Below are positions 34,621 through 42,428 of a stretch of 64,000 nt of DNA, one piece after another. Both the position numbers and the translations under genes were made by a program. Each line of letters starts with the position of its first letter. The stretch's first letter is position 1. The DNA is from Streptomyces sp. col6 (GTDB lineage: Bacteria > Actinomycetota > Actinomycetes > Streptomycetales > Streptomycetaceae), in assembly GCF_008042035.1 (NCBI RefSeq), contig NZ_RDBL01000006.1, positions 1,721,166 through 1,785,165 on the forward strand, given 5' to 3'. The notes beneath the pieces were generated by a model. The model was not told where the DNA came from, did no database searches, and saw nothing but the letters and a program-made list of their open reading frames with translations.

Positions 34621-35139
34621 ATGTCCGGGCTCGTCAATGCTCTGGTGATCGTCGCGGTCATCGCTCTCGTCGTGGTCCGTCAGTGCTCGGCGCAGCGGAT
34701 CTCCGGCGACCGGCGCTGGTGGGTCCTGCCCGCCGTGCTGATCGTCATGGCCCTGCGCGAGCCCGGCCTCGTCGACCCGCACCACCGGATAGTTTCAGCC
34801 GTCGTGCTGGGCGCCGAGCTGGTGGTCGGGCTGGTTACGGGCGCCGGATGGGCGTGGACATCTCGCGTATGGCGGGCCGAAGACGGCTCCCTGTGGAGCA
34901 AGGGCACCAAGGCCACCGCCCTGGTCTGGGCCGGCGGACTGGGCCTGCGGGCGGCCCTGTACGGGATCGCGGTCGCGCTGGGCGTGCACCAGGGCAGCCC
35001 CGCCCTGATGGCGGCTCTCGCGGTGACTCTGCTGGCGCGGGCGGGGCTGCTGGCGCGTCGGGGCGGGGCGATACCCGCGCCGTACGGTGGACCTGCTGCC
35101 GGCGTTCCGGTCCGGCAGGAGTGGAAGGACCGCGTGTGA
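34621..35139 (+). CDS. Small integral membrane protein of a two-component operon
   Basis: 172-residue protein with about five hydrophobic segments: NALVIVAVIALVVV at the N-terminus, WWVLPAVLIVMAL, AVVLGAELVVGLVTG, ALVWAGGLGLRAALYGIAVAL and LMAALAVTLLARAGLL. The topology resembles DUF1453-like proteins, but the family assignment is uncertain. ATG 34621 is preceded by CGGAGG. Its TGA overlaps the GTG of the following sensor kinase by 4 nt, so the two are translationally coupled and probably act together, for example as a signal-sensing accessory. Confidence 0.8.
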   Translation: MSGLVNALVIVAVIALVVVRQCSAQRISGDRRWWVLPAVLIVMALREPGLVDPHHRIVSAVVLGAELVVGLVTGAGWAWTSRVWRAEDGSLWSKGTKATALVWAGGLGLRAALYGIAVALGVHQGSPALMAALAVTLLARAGLLARRGGAIPAPYGGPAAGVPVRQEWKDRV

Positions 35140-36299
35140 CACCCGCCGCCTGGACGAGCTGGCCGTCGAGAGAGGCTCTCGCCCGGGACACCCGCCGCCG
35201 CTCGCGGACTGTGATCGCCTGGTCCGTGCGGGCCGGCCTGCTCACTCTGATGCTGTGGGGGACCTTCACCGGTGGGCGCTTCGGGCCCTGGGAGATCGTC
35301 ATCGGACTGCTGGGAGTGCTTGTCTGCGCACTGCTCGCGATCGCCTTCTTCCGGACCACTCTCGACAACCGTCTGTGGCCGTCGCTCGGTCTGCTCGCCC
35401 TGCTGATGCTGGCGGCGTTCGGGGCGGGGGAGGCAAGGGCGACCACGGCCGCGACGGTGCTCTGGTGCGGCTGTGCGGTCACTGCCCTCGAACGGCTTCC
35501 CCTCGCGGCGGGGACTCCGGCCACAGCGGTGGCTCTCGGCGCCTACGCGATGGTCAACACCGACGACTGGACGACCACTGCGATCACCGCGGCAGGGCTC
35601 TGCCTCGCCGGGTACGTGCTCCGCCTGGACGCCGAGGCCCGCGGCAGCGCGCAGCGGCTGCTGGACCAGGAGCGGGCGGCCCGGGTGGCGGAGGCGGAGA
35701 CAGCCGCACTGGACGAGCGGTCCAGGATCGCCCGGGAGATCCACGACGTGCTGGCGCACAGCCTCTCCGCGCAGCTGGTGCACCTGGAGGCCGCGCGACT
35801 GCTCATCGAGAGAGAGCCCGCCGGGGAGTTCCGGGACGAGGTCCTGCAGCGGGTGGTCGCGGCCCGCTCCATGGCCCGTGAGGGCCTCTCCGAGACCCGC
35901 CAGGCGCTCTCCGCGCTGCGGGGCGAGGTGTCACCGGTGGAGGACTTCCTCCGGCAGCTGGTGACGGCCGAGCCGGCCGAGGTCCGGGTCGAGGGGGAGC
36001 AGCGGGCGTTGACCGCCCAGGCGTCGCAGACGGTCCGGCGGGTGGCTCAGGAGGCGCTGACCAACGTCCGCAAACACGCGCCCGGGGCCCGGGTGGTCAT
36101 GAGACTGGAGTATCAGTCCGACGGAATCGTGCTGGAAGTCAGGGACTCGGGTGGGCGGGGTCCGGCAGGGGATCTGGCTGTCAGCGGTTCCGGATACGGT
36201 CTGCTCGGGATGCGGGAGCGCGCCGAACTGCTGGGAGGCACGCTGGAGGCCGGTCCCGGCGAGGAGGGGTTCGTGGTGAGTCTGCGGGTGCCCGCGTGA
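35136..36299 (+). CDS. Two-component sensor histidine kinase (HisKA_3, NarL-partner type)
   Basis: 387-residue kinase. The first 170 residues contain about five or six hydrophobic segments in a compact membrane sensor with no large external loop. A short coil (QRLLDQERAARVAEAE) leads to the dimerisation/phosphoacceptor helix IAREIHDVLAHSLSAQL with the His of EIHDV. The ATPase has Glu-Ala-Leu-Thr-Asn-Val-Arg-Lys-His (N-box) and a GSGYGLLGMRER G-box. This subfamily signals through LuxR-type regulators. GTG 35136 overlaps the upstream stop by 4 nt, and its own end overlaps the response regulator start. The three genes form one operon. The signal is unknown. Confidence 0.93.
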   Translation: MTPAAWTSWPSREALARDTRRRSRTVIAWSVRAGLLTLMLWGTFTGGRFGPWEIVIGLLGVLVCALLAIAFFRTTLDNRLWPSLGLLALLMLAAFGAGEARATTAATVLWCGCAVTALERLPLAAGTPATAVALGAYAMVNTDDWTTTAITAAGLCLAGYVLRLDAEARGSAQRLLDQERAARVAEAETAALDERSRIAREIHDVLAHSLSAQLVHLEAARLLIEREPAGEFRDEVLQRVVAARSMAREGLSETRQALSALRGEVSPVEDFLRQLVTAEPAEVRVEGEQRALTAQASQTVRRVAQEALTNVRKHAPGARVVMRLEYQSDGIVLEVRDSGGRGPAGDLAVSGSGYGLLGMRERAELLGGTLEAGPGEEGFVVSLRVPA

Positions 36300-36979
36300 C
36301 GGCGCGGGTGGTGGTGGCCGATGACCAGGCGGTGGTACGGGAAGGCATCGTCATGCTGCTCGGCCTGCTTCCGGGAATCGAGGTGGTCGGATCGGCGAAG
36401 GACGGTGAGGAAGCGGTCGCGCAGGTGGCCGAGCACGCGCCGGACGTGGTGCTGATGGATCTGCGGATGCCTCGCTGCGACGGGGTGGAGGCGACCCGGC
36501 GCATCCGTGCGGAGTTCCCCGGTACGCAGGTGGTGGTCCTCACGACCTTCGCGGACGACGAGTCACTGTTTCCCGCGCTCAGGGCGGGTGCGCGGGGGTA
36601 CCTCACCAAGGATGCCGGGGGCGACGAGATCGTGCGGGCCGTCCAGGCCGTGCTCTCGGGGGAGGTCGGCCTGTCGCCGACTGTGCAGCGCCGTCTGCTG
36701 GAGCAGGTGACCGCAGGGCCTCTCGTGGCCGGTGGAGACGGTGGTGGCGAGCCGGAGCCGCCGGACGGGATGACTCCGCGTGAGGCCGAGGTGCTGGTCC
36801 TGATCGCCGAGGGGATGTCCAATGCCGACATCGCCCGCGCCCTCCACATCTCGCAGGCCACGGTGAAGAGCCATATCAACAACCTCTTCGCCAAGGCGGG
36901 GCTCCGCGACCGGGCGCAGGCGGTGCGCTATGCCTACATGCGGGGGTTGGCGCGCCCTCCAGGGAGATCCTTCACCTGA
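36296..36979 (+). CDS. NarL/LuxR-family response regulator
   Basis: 227-residue partner of the upstream kinase. The receiver domain has acidic residues Asp9/Asp10, the phosphoacceptor Asp55 (VVLMDLRMP), a Thr in VVLTTFAD and Lys in GYLTKDA. A Gly-rich linker follows (VAGGDGGGEPEPP). The C-terminal LuxR-type HTH spans about 160-215 (LTPRE-like MTPREAEVL, GMSNADIARALHISQATVKSHINNL). GTG 36296 overlaps the kinase stop (GTGA). The target genes are unknown; the neighbouring membrane protein and DUF485/symporter genes are possible. Confidence 0.94.
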   Translation: MTARVVVADDQAVVREGIVMLLGLLPGIEVVGSAKDGEEAVAQVAEHAPDVVLMDLRMPRCDGVEATRRIRAEFPGTQVVVLTTFADDESLFPALRAGARGYLTKDAGGDEIVRAVQAVLSGEVGLSPTVQRRLLEQVTAGPLVAGGDGGGEPEPPDGMTPREAEVLVLIAEGMSNADIARALHISQATVKSHINNLFAKAGLRDRAQAVRYAYMRGLARPPGRSFT

Positions 36980-36989
36980 AGAGGTGAAG
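36970..36989 (+). terminator. Hairpin overlapping the response regulator stop
   Basis: CTTCACCT and AGGTGAAG form a perfect 8-bp stem with a GAAG loop, spanning the TGA at 36977-36979. It may terminate the two-component operon or protect its 3' end. A short symmetric GGGAtcTTCCC element follows at about 37008-37020. Confidence 0.5.
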
Positions 36990-37077
36990 TCTGACGAATG
37001 AAGTGCCCGGGATCTTCCCGATCTGCCCATTCTTGGATACGCGGCCGAAGTGGTCCGTGGACAAGGGGAGTTGTTCG

Positions 37078-37554
37078 GTGGAGAAGGAAGCAGGGCGCGA
37101 GTCCGCAGCGGTGCGGCTCGACGACCCGTGGGACGACGCGCCGGCCTCCGGCTGGGAGGAGCCGGACGGCGCCGAGGGTTCCACGCCTGCCGCGGTGCCC
37201 GAGCAGGCCGCGCCCCGGGGTGGCCACAGCGCGGCGGCCATCTATCTGGATGTGCAGCGCAGCGAGGCATTCCAGGAGGTGCGCCGTCGCTACCGGCGCT
37301 TCGTCGTACCCGCCACCGTCGCCTTCCTCGTCTGGTACCTCGCCTATGTGGTCACGGCGGTGACCGCACCCGGGCTGATGGCGCGGCCCGTGGCCGGGGC
37401 GGTCAATGTGGCCATGGTCGTGGGGCTCGGCCAGTTCCTGACGACGTTCCTGATCACCGGGGCGTACGCGCGGCACGCGCGGCTGCGCCGGGACCGGGCC
37501 GCGCTCGATCTGCGCTGGGAGACCCAGGAGATGACACGGGGGGCCGGGCGTTGA
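37078..37554 (+). CDS. DUF485 membrane protein
   Basis: 158-residue protein. An acidic, Pro/Ala-rich 55-residue N-terminus is followed by the DUF485 core: a helix with EVRRRYRRFVVPATVAFLVWYLAYVV and a second segment (VAGAVNVAMVVGLGQFLTTFLITGAYA), ending with a basic ARHARLRRDRAALD tail. The family is paired with acetate/monocarboxylate symporters. GTG 37078 has GGGGAG upstream. Its TGA overlaps the TTG of the symporter by 4 nt, so translation is coupled. It probably aids assembly or activity of that transporter. Confidence 0.88.
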   Translation: MEKEAGRESAAVRLDDPWDDAPASGWEEPDGAEGSTPAAVPEQAAPRGGHSAAAIYLDVQRSEAFQEVRRRYRRFVVPATVAFLVWYLAYVVTAVTAPGLMARPVAGAVNVAMVVGLGQFLTTFLITGAYARHARLRRDRAALDLRWETQEMTRGAGR

Positions 37555-39143
37555 GCGGCGAACACCAGACCCTGGCGCTGCTCCTGTTCAGCGCCTTCAT
37601 CGCGGTCACCCTGGGCATCACCACCTGGGTGAGTCGGAACAGGCATGGTTCGGCGGAGGAGTTCTACGCCGGAGGCCGTCTCTTCTCCCCGATGGAGAAC
37701 GGTTTTGCCATCGCGGGCGACTACATGTCCGCGGCATCCTTCCTGGGCATCTCCGGCCTGATCGCCCTCTTCGGCTACGACGGCATGCTCTACTCGGTCG
37801 GCTTCCTGGTCGCGTGGCTCGTCGTTCTGCTGCTCGTCGCGGAACTCGTGCGCAACTGCGGCCGGTTCACGCTCGCCGACGTGGTCGCGGCCCGGATGGC
37901 GGAGCGCCCGGTCCGCATCGCGGCGGGGACGTCCTCCGTTACCGTGTCCGTGCTCTACCTGGTGGCGCAGATGGTCGGGGCGGGCAGCTTGGTCGCCCTG
38001 CTCCTCGGCGGGACGAGCGGCGCCGCCCGGTCCTGGACCGTCATCGGTGTCGGGGCCCTCATGGTCGTGTACGTGTCGCTCGGCGGGATGCGGGCCACCA
38101 CCTGGATCCAGATCGTCAAGGCCGTCCTGCTGATGGCCGGCACCGTCGTTCTCACCGTGCTGGTCCTGGTCCACTTCCACGGCAATGTCAACGAGTTGCT
38201 CAACTCCGCCGCCGATCGCAGCGGGCACGGGAAGGAGTTCCTCGCGCCGGGCCTCCGGTACGGCGGGAGCTGGACGGCGCGCGTCGACTTCATCAGCCTC
38301 GGCCTCGCCCTGGTGCTGGGCACGGCGGGGCTGCCGCACATCCTGTCCCGCTTCTACACCGTCCCCACCGCCCGCGCGGCCCGCCGGTCCGTCGTCTGGT
38401 CCATCGGCCTCATCGGGAGCTTCTACCTGATGACGATCGTGCTCGGGTTCGGGGCAGCCGCGCTGGTCGGCTCCGCGGACGTACGGGAGTCGAATCCCGC
38501 GGGGAACACCGCGGTACCGCTGCTGGCCATGGTGCTCGGCGGGGGTGAAGGCTCCACCGGGGGAACGATCCTGTTCGCCGTGGTCGCCGCCGTAGCATTT
38601 GCGACCATTCTGGCCGTCGTCGCGGGGATCACCCTCGCCTCGTCCGCGTCCGTCGCCCACGACCTCTACGCCTCGCTCAAACGGCCCGGCGCCAAGCAGC
38701 GCAGTGAGGTGGCCGTGGCCCGGATGGCGGCGGCAGGCATCGGAGTCGTCGCCATCGGGCTGGGCCTGCTGGCCCAGGATCTCAACGTGGCGTTCCTGGT
38801 GGGCCTCGCGTTCGCCGTCGCCGCGTCGGCCAACCTTCCGGTCCTGCTCTACTCGCTGTTCTGGCGGAACTTCACCACGCGCGGGGCGGTCTGCTCGGTC
38901 TACGGGGGACTGATTCCGGCCGTACTGCTCGTCGCGCTCTCCCCGGTCGTTTCCGGCAGCCCCAGCTCGCTCTTCCCCGGTGCGGACTTCCAGGTCTTCC
39001 CGCTGGAGAACCCCGGCCTGGTCTCCATTCCGCTGGGCTTCCTCGCCGGCTGGATCGGGACCGTCACCGCGAGCGAACCACCCGACGCGGCCAAGCATGC
39101 GGAGATCGAGGTGCGCGCCATGACGGGGGCCGGCGCGGTGTGA
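37551..39143 (+). CDS. Sodium:solute symporter of the acetate permease (ActP) type
   Basis: 530-residue transporter with about 13 membrane segments, in line with ActP. Family marks: EEFYAGGRLFSPMENGFAIAGDYMSAASFLGISG near the N-terminus, GLALVLGTAGLPHILSRFYTV in the middle (SSS signature with His-Ile), and GITLASSASVAHDLY later. The start is TTG 37551, overlapping the upstream TGA as TTGA; no better codon lies near. It likely imports acetate, pyruvate or another short carboxylate with sodium. Citrate synthase genes a few kilobases away could consume such carbon, but this is only proximity. Confidence 0.9.
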   Translation: MSGEHQTLALLLFSAFIAVTLGITTWVSRNRHGSAEEFYAGGRLFSPMENGFAIAGDYMSAASFLGISGLIALFGYDGMLYSVGFLVAWLVVLLLVAELVRNCGRFTLADVVAARMAERPVRIAAGTSSVTVSVLYLVAQMVGAGSLVALLLGGTSGAARSWTVIGVGALMVVYVSLGGMRATTWIQIVKAVLLMAGTVVLTVLVLVHFHGNVNELLNSAADRSGHGKEFLAPGLRYGGSWTARVDFISLGLALVLGTAGLPHILSRFYTVPTARAARRSVVWSIGLIGSFYLMTIVLGFGAAALVGSADVRESNPAGNTAVPLLAMVLGGGEGSTGGTILFAVVAAVAFATILAVVAGITLASSASVAHDLYASLKRPGAKQRSEVAVARMAAAGIGVVAIGLGLLAQDLNVAFLVGLAFAVAASANLPVLLYSLFWRNFTTRGAVCSVYGGLIPAVLLVALSPVVSGSPSSLFPGADFQVFPLENPGLVSIPLGFLAGWIGTVTASEPPDAAKHAEIEVRAMTGAGAV

Positions 39144-39159
39144 GCAGCTGCAGGGGCGG

Positions 39160-39654
39160 TCAGAGGCCATCCGTGCAGAACACGCACTCCTCCCAGAACG
39201 GCAGCCCGTTCAGGACGCGGTGGCGTACGCAGAAGGCCCTCGCGGCCTCCTGCGGTCCGGGCAGCACGTCCTCGCCGGCCTTCGCGGTGGCGGGGTCGAA
39301 GTCCGCGACCATCGCCCGGTAGGTGCGCAAGTACCCTTCGGCCCGGGGTGGTTCGTAGGTCAGTTCGTCCCACCGGTGGCGGGTCAGGGCGAGATCGAGG
39401 ACCCGCAGCAGGAAGTCCTTGGCCGCAGCGGCCTCCTGCGGCGAGTCGCCCCAGTCGAGCTCCTTCAGAGCGAAGCCGACCACGCCACGGCCCATCACGT
39501 TCTGGTTCTGGAGTGACAGGAGGGCGGCGAAGCGGAAATCCCAGGGTTCCCGGGCCAGCTCCGAGACGGCGAACGTCAGTACGTCCACGAACACCGCTGT
39601 ACCGCCGTTGGTCATGGACAGATACCGGCCGTCGCCGCCGTTGAACTGGTTCAT
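39160..39654 (-). CDS. Uncharacterised conserved protein
   Basis: 164-residue soluble protein; I do not recognise the family. Marked blocks are NGGTAVFVDVLTFAVSELA, EPWDFRFAALLSLQNQNVMGRG and the end LPFWEECVFCTDGL with two Cys. The helix-rich middle (AAAAKDFLLRVLDLALTRHRWDELTYEP) is typical of small actinobacterial helical proteins. ATG 39654 has CGGAG on this strand; an upstream in-frame extension is unlikely because it would be Arg/His-rich. It converges with the symporter gene only 16 nt from its stop. Confidence 0.78.
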   Translation of the reverse strand: MNQFNGGDGRYLSMTNGGTAVFVDVLTFAVSELAREPWDFRFAALLSLQNQNVMGRGVVGFALKELDWGDSPQEAAAAKDFLLRVLDLALTRHRWDELTYEPPRAEGYLRTYRAMVADFDPATAKAGEDVLPGPQEAARAFCVRHRVLNGLPFWEECVFCTDGL

Positions 39655-39829
39655 GTCTCCGAGGATATGGGCGGGCCCGACTCGCACCCCGAGGGGTGCC
39701 CGCGCGGGGTGGTGGCGGGTACGGTGGCGCCGACGGGGGAGTGGCACCGGGGCCGGGGCAGGGCTCCGGGGAGGCTGCGGAGAAGCCTTGTGCCGCTGCT
39801 TGCTGAAATTCGTCTTCGGTTCCTACCCC

Positions 39830-39866
39830 ACGCAATCTGCTTGCGTTTCTTGCGCTAATCTTGCGC
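39830..39866 (+). promoter_or_regulatory. Repeated TTGCG elements and leaderless -10 box of the LacI gene
   Basis: ACGCAA-N5-TTGCGT (39830-39846) is an inverted repeat, and two further TTGCGC copies follow at 39850 and 39861. The -10 box TAATCT lies at 39856-39861, and 7 nt separate it from ATG 39869. The TTGCG copies are likely sites for the encoded LacI-family protein, which would then autoregulate. Confidence 0.55.
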
Positions 39867-39868
39867 GT

Positions 39869-40891
39869 ATGACGCGACGACTTGCTCAGGTGGCACAGAA
39901 GGTTGGAGTCAGCGAGGCCACGGTCAGCCGGGTGCTCAACGGCAAGCCGGGCGTTTCCGACGCCACGCGGCAGGCCGTCCTGTCCGCGCTGGACGTCCTC
40001 GGCTACGAGCGCCCGACCCAGCTGCGCGGCGAACGGGCCCGGCTGGTCGGCCTCGTCCTGCCCGAGCTGCAGAACCCGATCTTCCCCGCCTTCGCCGAGG
40101 TGGTCGGCGGTGCGCTCGCCCAGCAGGGCCTCACCCCGGTCCTGTGCACCCAGACCAAGGGGGGTGTCTCCGAGGCGGACTACGTGGAGCTGCTACTGCA
40201 GCAGCAGGTCTCGGGTGTGGTCTTCGCCGGTGGCCTCTATGCCCAGGCCGACGCCCCGCACGACCACTACAAGGTGCTGGCCGACCGCAAGATCCCCGTG
40301 GTCCTCATCAACGCGGCCATCGCCCATCTCGGCTTCCCCTGCGTCTCCTGCGACGACTCCGTGGCCGTGGAACAGGCGTGGCGCCACCTGGTCTCGCTGG
40401 GCCACGAGCGCATCGGACTGGTGCTCGGCCCCTCGGACCACATGCCCTCGCAGCGCAAGCTGGCCGCTGCCCGCGCGCTCGCCGAGGAGTCGGGTGCGAC
40501 CATCCCGGACAAGTGGGTGACGCGGGCGATGTTCTCGCTGGAGGGCGGTCAGGCCGCCGCCGCGCGGCTGCTGGACGAGGGGGTCACCGGGTTCATCTGC
40601 GCCAGCGACCCGCTCGCCCTCGGGGCTGTGCGCGCGGCCCGGCGGCGGGGCCTGTCGGTACCGGATGACGTGTCCGTCGTCGGGTACGACGACTCGGCCT
40701 TCATGAACTGCACCGAGCCGCCGCTCACCACTGTCCGCCAGCCGATCGAGGCCATGGGGCGCGCCGCCGTCGAACTGCTCTCCGTCCAGATCGGCGGTCG
40801 GGCGGTACCGTCGGACGAGTTGCTCTTCGAACCCGAACTGGTGGTCCGGGGTTCGACGGCTCAGCCTCCCCGTGCCGCAGCTTCCCGCTGA
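39869..40891 (+). CDS. LacI-family transcriptional regulator (MalR/Reg1-like)
   Basis: 340-residue repressor. The HTH is LAQVAQKVGVSEATVSRVLNGKPGVSDATRQAV (quoted partially as VGVSEATVSRVLNG) with the hinge helix Pro-Thr-Gln-Leu-Arg-Gly-Glu-Arg. The sugar-binding core includes LVLPELQNPIFP, GLYAQADAPHDHY, GHERIGLVLG, ICASDPLALGAVRAARRRG and SVVGYDDSAFMNCTEPPLTTVRQP. It is very close in pattern to the maltose regulators of Streptomyces, but no mal operon is adjacent, so the ligand is unproven. ATG 39869 follows a leaderless promoter. The LacI and HTH-citrate-synthase genes converge with 40 bp between them. Confidence 0.9.
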   Translation: MTRRLAQVAQKVGVSEATVSRVLNGKPGVSDATRQAVLSALDVLGYERPTQLRGERARLVGLVLPELQNPIFPAFAEVVGGALAQQGLTPVLCTQTKGGVSEADYVELLLQQQVSGVVFAGGLYAQADAPHDHYKVLADRKIPVVLINAAIAHLGFPCVSCDDSVAVEQAWRHLVSLGHERIGLVLGPSDHMPSQRKLAAARALAEESGATIPDKWVTRAMFSLEGGQAAAARLLDEGVTGFICASDPLALGAVRAARRRGLSVPDDVSVVGYDDSAFMNCTEPPLTTVRQPIEAMGRAAVELLSVQIGGRAVPSDELLFEPELVVRGSTAQPPRAAASR

Positions 40892-40931
40892 CCGTCACGA
40901 TTTTGCGCCCTCGGTTCTCTCAATTGCGTGT

Positions 40932-42293
40932 CTATTCCCTCAATCGCAGGGCGCGAGGGACGGGGAGGGGCTGGGGCGGCCGAGGGCCCGTGTAGTGCCC
41001 GCTGGGACGCATGCGCAGCGGGCGTTCCCCGTACTCCTCCAGCGCGTGCGCGATCCAGCCCGCCGTACGGGCGATGGCGAAGACCGTCTCTCCCGCCTCC
41101 GCCGGCATGTCCGAGGCGACCGAGAGCACGGCCAGTGCCAGGTCGACGTTGGCATGCAGGGTCCTGTCGCGCGCCGTGGTGGCGACCACGTCACGGGCGG
41201 CGGCCAGGGCCGGCCCGGCCTGCGGGATGCGCGCGAGCAAGTCGAACAGGGTGCGCGCGCGGGGGTCCTCGCCGGTGTACAGCCGGTGCCCGAGGCCCGG
41301 TACCCGGCGGCCGGCCCGTAGGTGGTCGGCCACCACCGGTGCGGCGCCGCCACGTTCCAGGACCTCGGCCAGCATGCGGTGGGCGAGCCCGCTCGCCGCG
41401 CCGTGCAGAGGGCCTTCCAGTACCCCCAGGCCCGCCGACACCACGGCGTACGGATGCGCCCGCGCCGAGGCGGCGACCCTGGCGGCCAGCGTGGAGGCGG
41501 CCAGGTCATGGTCGATCAACAGCGCAAGTGCCGTGTCCAGCGCGGCGAGTGAGGGCTCGTCCGGTTTTCGAGCAGTGAGTTTCGGCCACAGTTGACGGGC
41601 CAGACCGACGGCCGTGGCCGGCCCGCCTGGAGCCGCCGCGCCCGCGCCGTAGCCCGGGTCCGGGCTCAGGTCCAGGTCGCGCGCCCCCGTCCGGTCGTCC
41701 CCGCCCGCCGTCGGCAGCGCCGCCACCAGCGCCGGAATCAGGCTCCGCGCGCCGCCGAGCACCGCCTCGCGCGACAGGTCGAAGCGCAGCGGGTCGGCGG
41801 CAGCGGCGGCGACCACCGCCACCCGCAGCCGGTCCGTGGAGCCGCAGTGCACCGGCAGGGCGCCGACCGCCCGCCGGGCCGCCGCCACCGTCTGCGCCGG
41901 GGCCGTGAAGCGGACGCCCGGCCTCAGTTCACCGGTCCACAGCCACTCGGCGACCTCCTCGTACGTATGGCGGGTGGCCAGTTCCGTCGCGTCCACGCCC
42001 CGGAAGTAGTACCGGTCGTCGGCGATGAGGGTGATGCCGGTGCGCACGGCCGGCTCGCCCGTGGCCGAGGGCGGCTCCCTGCGTCCTGTGCGCCGGGCCA
42101 GCGCCTCGACCTCCGCCGCGTCGAACGTACTGCCACGCCCGCCCGGCGCGCGGCTGCTGCTCAACTGGCCCCGGCTGACGTAGGCGTACACCGTCTCGGG
42201 CTTCACTCCCAGACGCTCGGCCGTCTCCCGCGTGGTGAGCCGCTGCCCGCCCGCGTCCGGCCGCTGCTCGTCCGCCTCTGATCGTTCCGTCAT
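40932..42293 (-). CDS. Citrate synthase-like protein with an N-terminal DNA-binding domain
   Basis: 453-residue protein. Residues 15-75 are an excisionase/MerR-like winged helix: RLTTRETAERLGVKPETVYAYVSRGQL, then GGRGSTFDAAEVEAL. The remainder is a shortened citrate synthase fold: YYFRGVDATELA, GPLHGAASGLA (first catalytic His), GLGHRLYTGEDPRA (second His), and HANVDLALAV with the Asp that acts as base. The key residues are present, so it could be an enzyme as well as a regulator. ATG 42293 is preceded by GGTGGCGG. It is divergent from a plain citrate synthase gene across 135 bp rich in palindromes, which makes self-regulation or metabolite sensing plausible. Confidence 0.88.
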   Translation of the reverse strand: MTERSEADEQRPDAGGQRLTTRETAERLGVKPETVYAYVSRGQLSSSRAPGGRGSTFDAAEVEALARRTGRREPPSATGEPAVRTGITLIADDRYYFRGVDATELATRHTYEEVAEWLWTGELRPGVRFTAPAQTVAAARRAVGALPVHCGSTDRLRVAVVAAAAADPLRFDLSREAVLGGARSLIPALVAALPTAGGDDRTGARDLDLSPDPGYGAGAAAPGGPATAVGLARQLWPKLTARKPDEPSLAALDTALALLIDHDLAASTLAARVAASARAHPYAVVSAGLGVLEGPLHGAASGLAHRMLAEVLERGGAAPVVADHLRAGRRVPGLGHRLYTGEDPRARTLFDLLARIPQAGPALAAARDVVATTARDRTLHANVDLALAVLSVASDMPAEAGETVFAIARTAGWIAHALEEYGERPLRMRPSGHYTGPRPPQPLPVPRALRLRE

Positions 42294-42310
42294 GCCGCCA
42301 CCGTATCCAT

Positions 42311-42378
42311 ATGCCGTCCTCGGCATCCATGCATGCATATTGATTCAATCAATATTGACAGAGATAACGTCATGCATG
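42311..42378. promoter_or_regulatory. Stacked palindromes between the divergent citrate synthase genes
   Basis: Four perfect dyads in 68 bp: ATGCCG-TCCT-CGGCAT (42311-42326), CATGCATG (42328-42335), ATATTGATT-C-AATCAATAT (42337-42355) and CATGCATG again (42371-42378). The central one is AT-rich in a very GC-rich genome. A TTGATT (42340-42345) and TAACGT (42365-42370) could be -35 and -10 boxes for the right-hand gene, with the -35 inside the central palindrome. The HTH-citrate-synthase is the natural candidate to bind here. Confidence 0.75.
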
Positions 42379-42417
42379 GACAGTCGAATCAATACCAAGG
42401 AGTTCTCGGACTGTCCA
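42377..42417 (+). promoter_or_regulatory. 5' leader hairpin before the citrate synthase gene
   Basis: TGGACAGTC (42377-42385) and GACTGTCCA (42409-42417) form a perfect 9-bp stem with a 23-nt loop. The stem closes right at the ribosome site ACGGAGGAAG. If transcription begins about 42377, as a TAACGT -10 box suggests, this stem would open the mRNA and could influence translation. Confidence 0.5.
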
Positions 42418-42428
42418 CGGAGGAAGCA

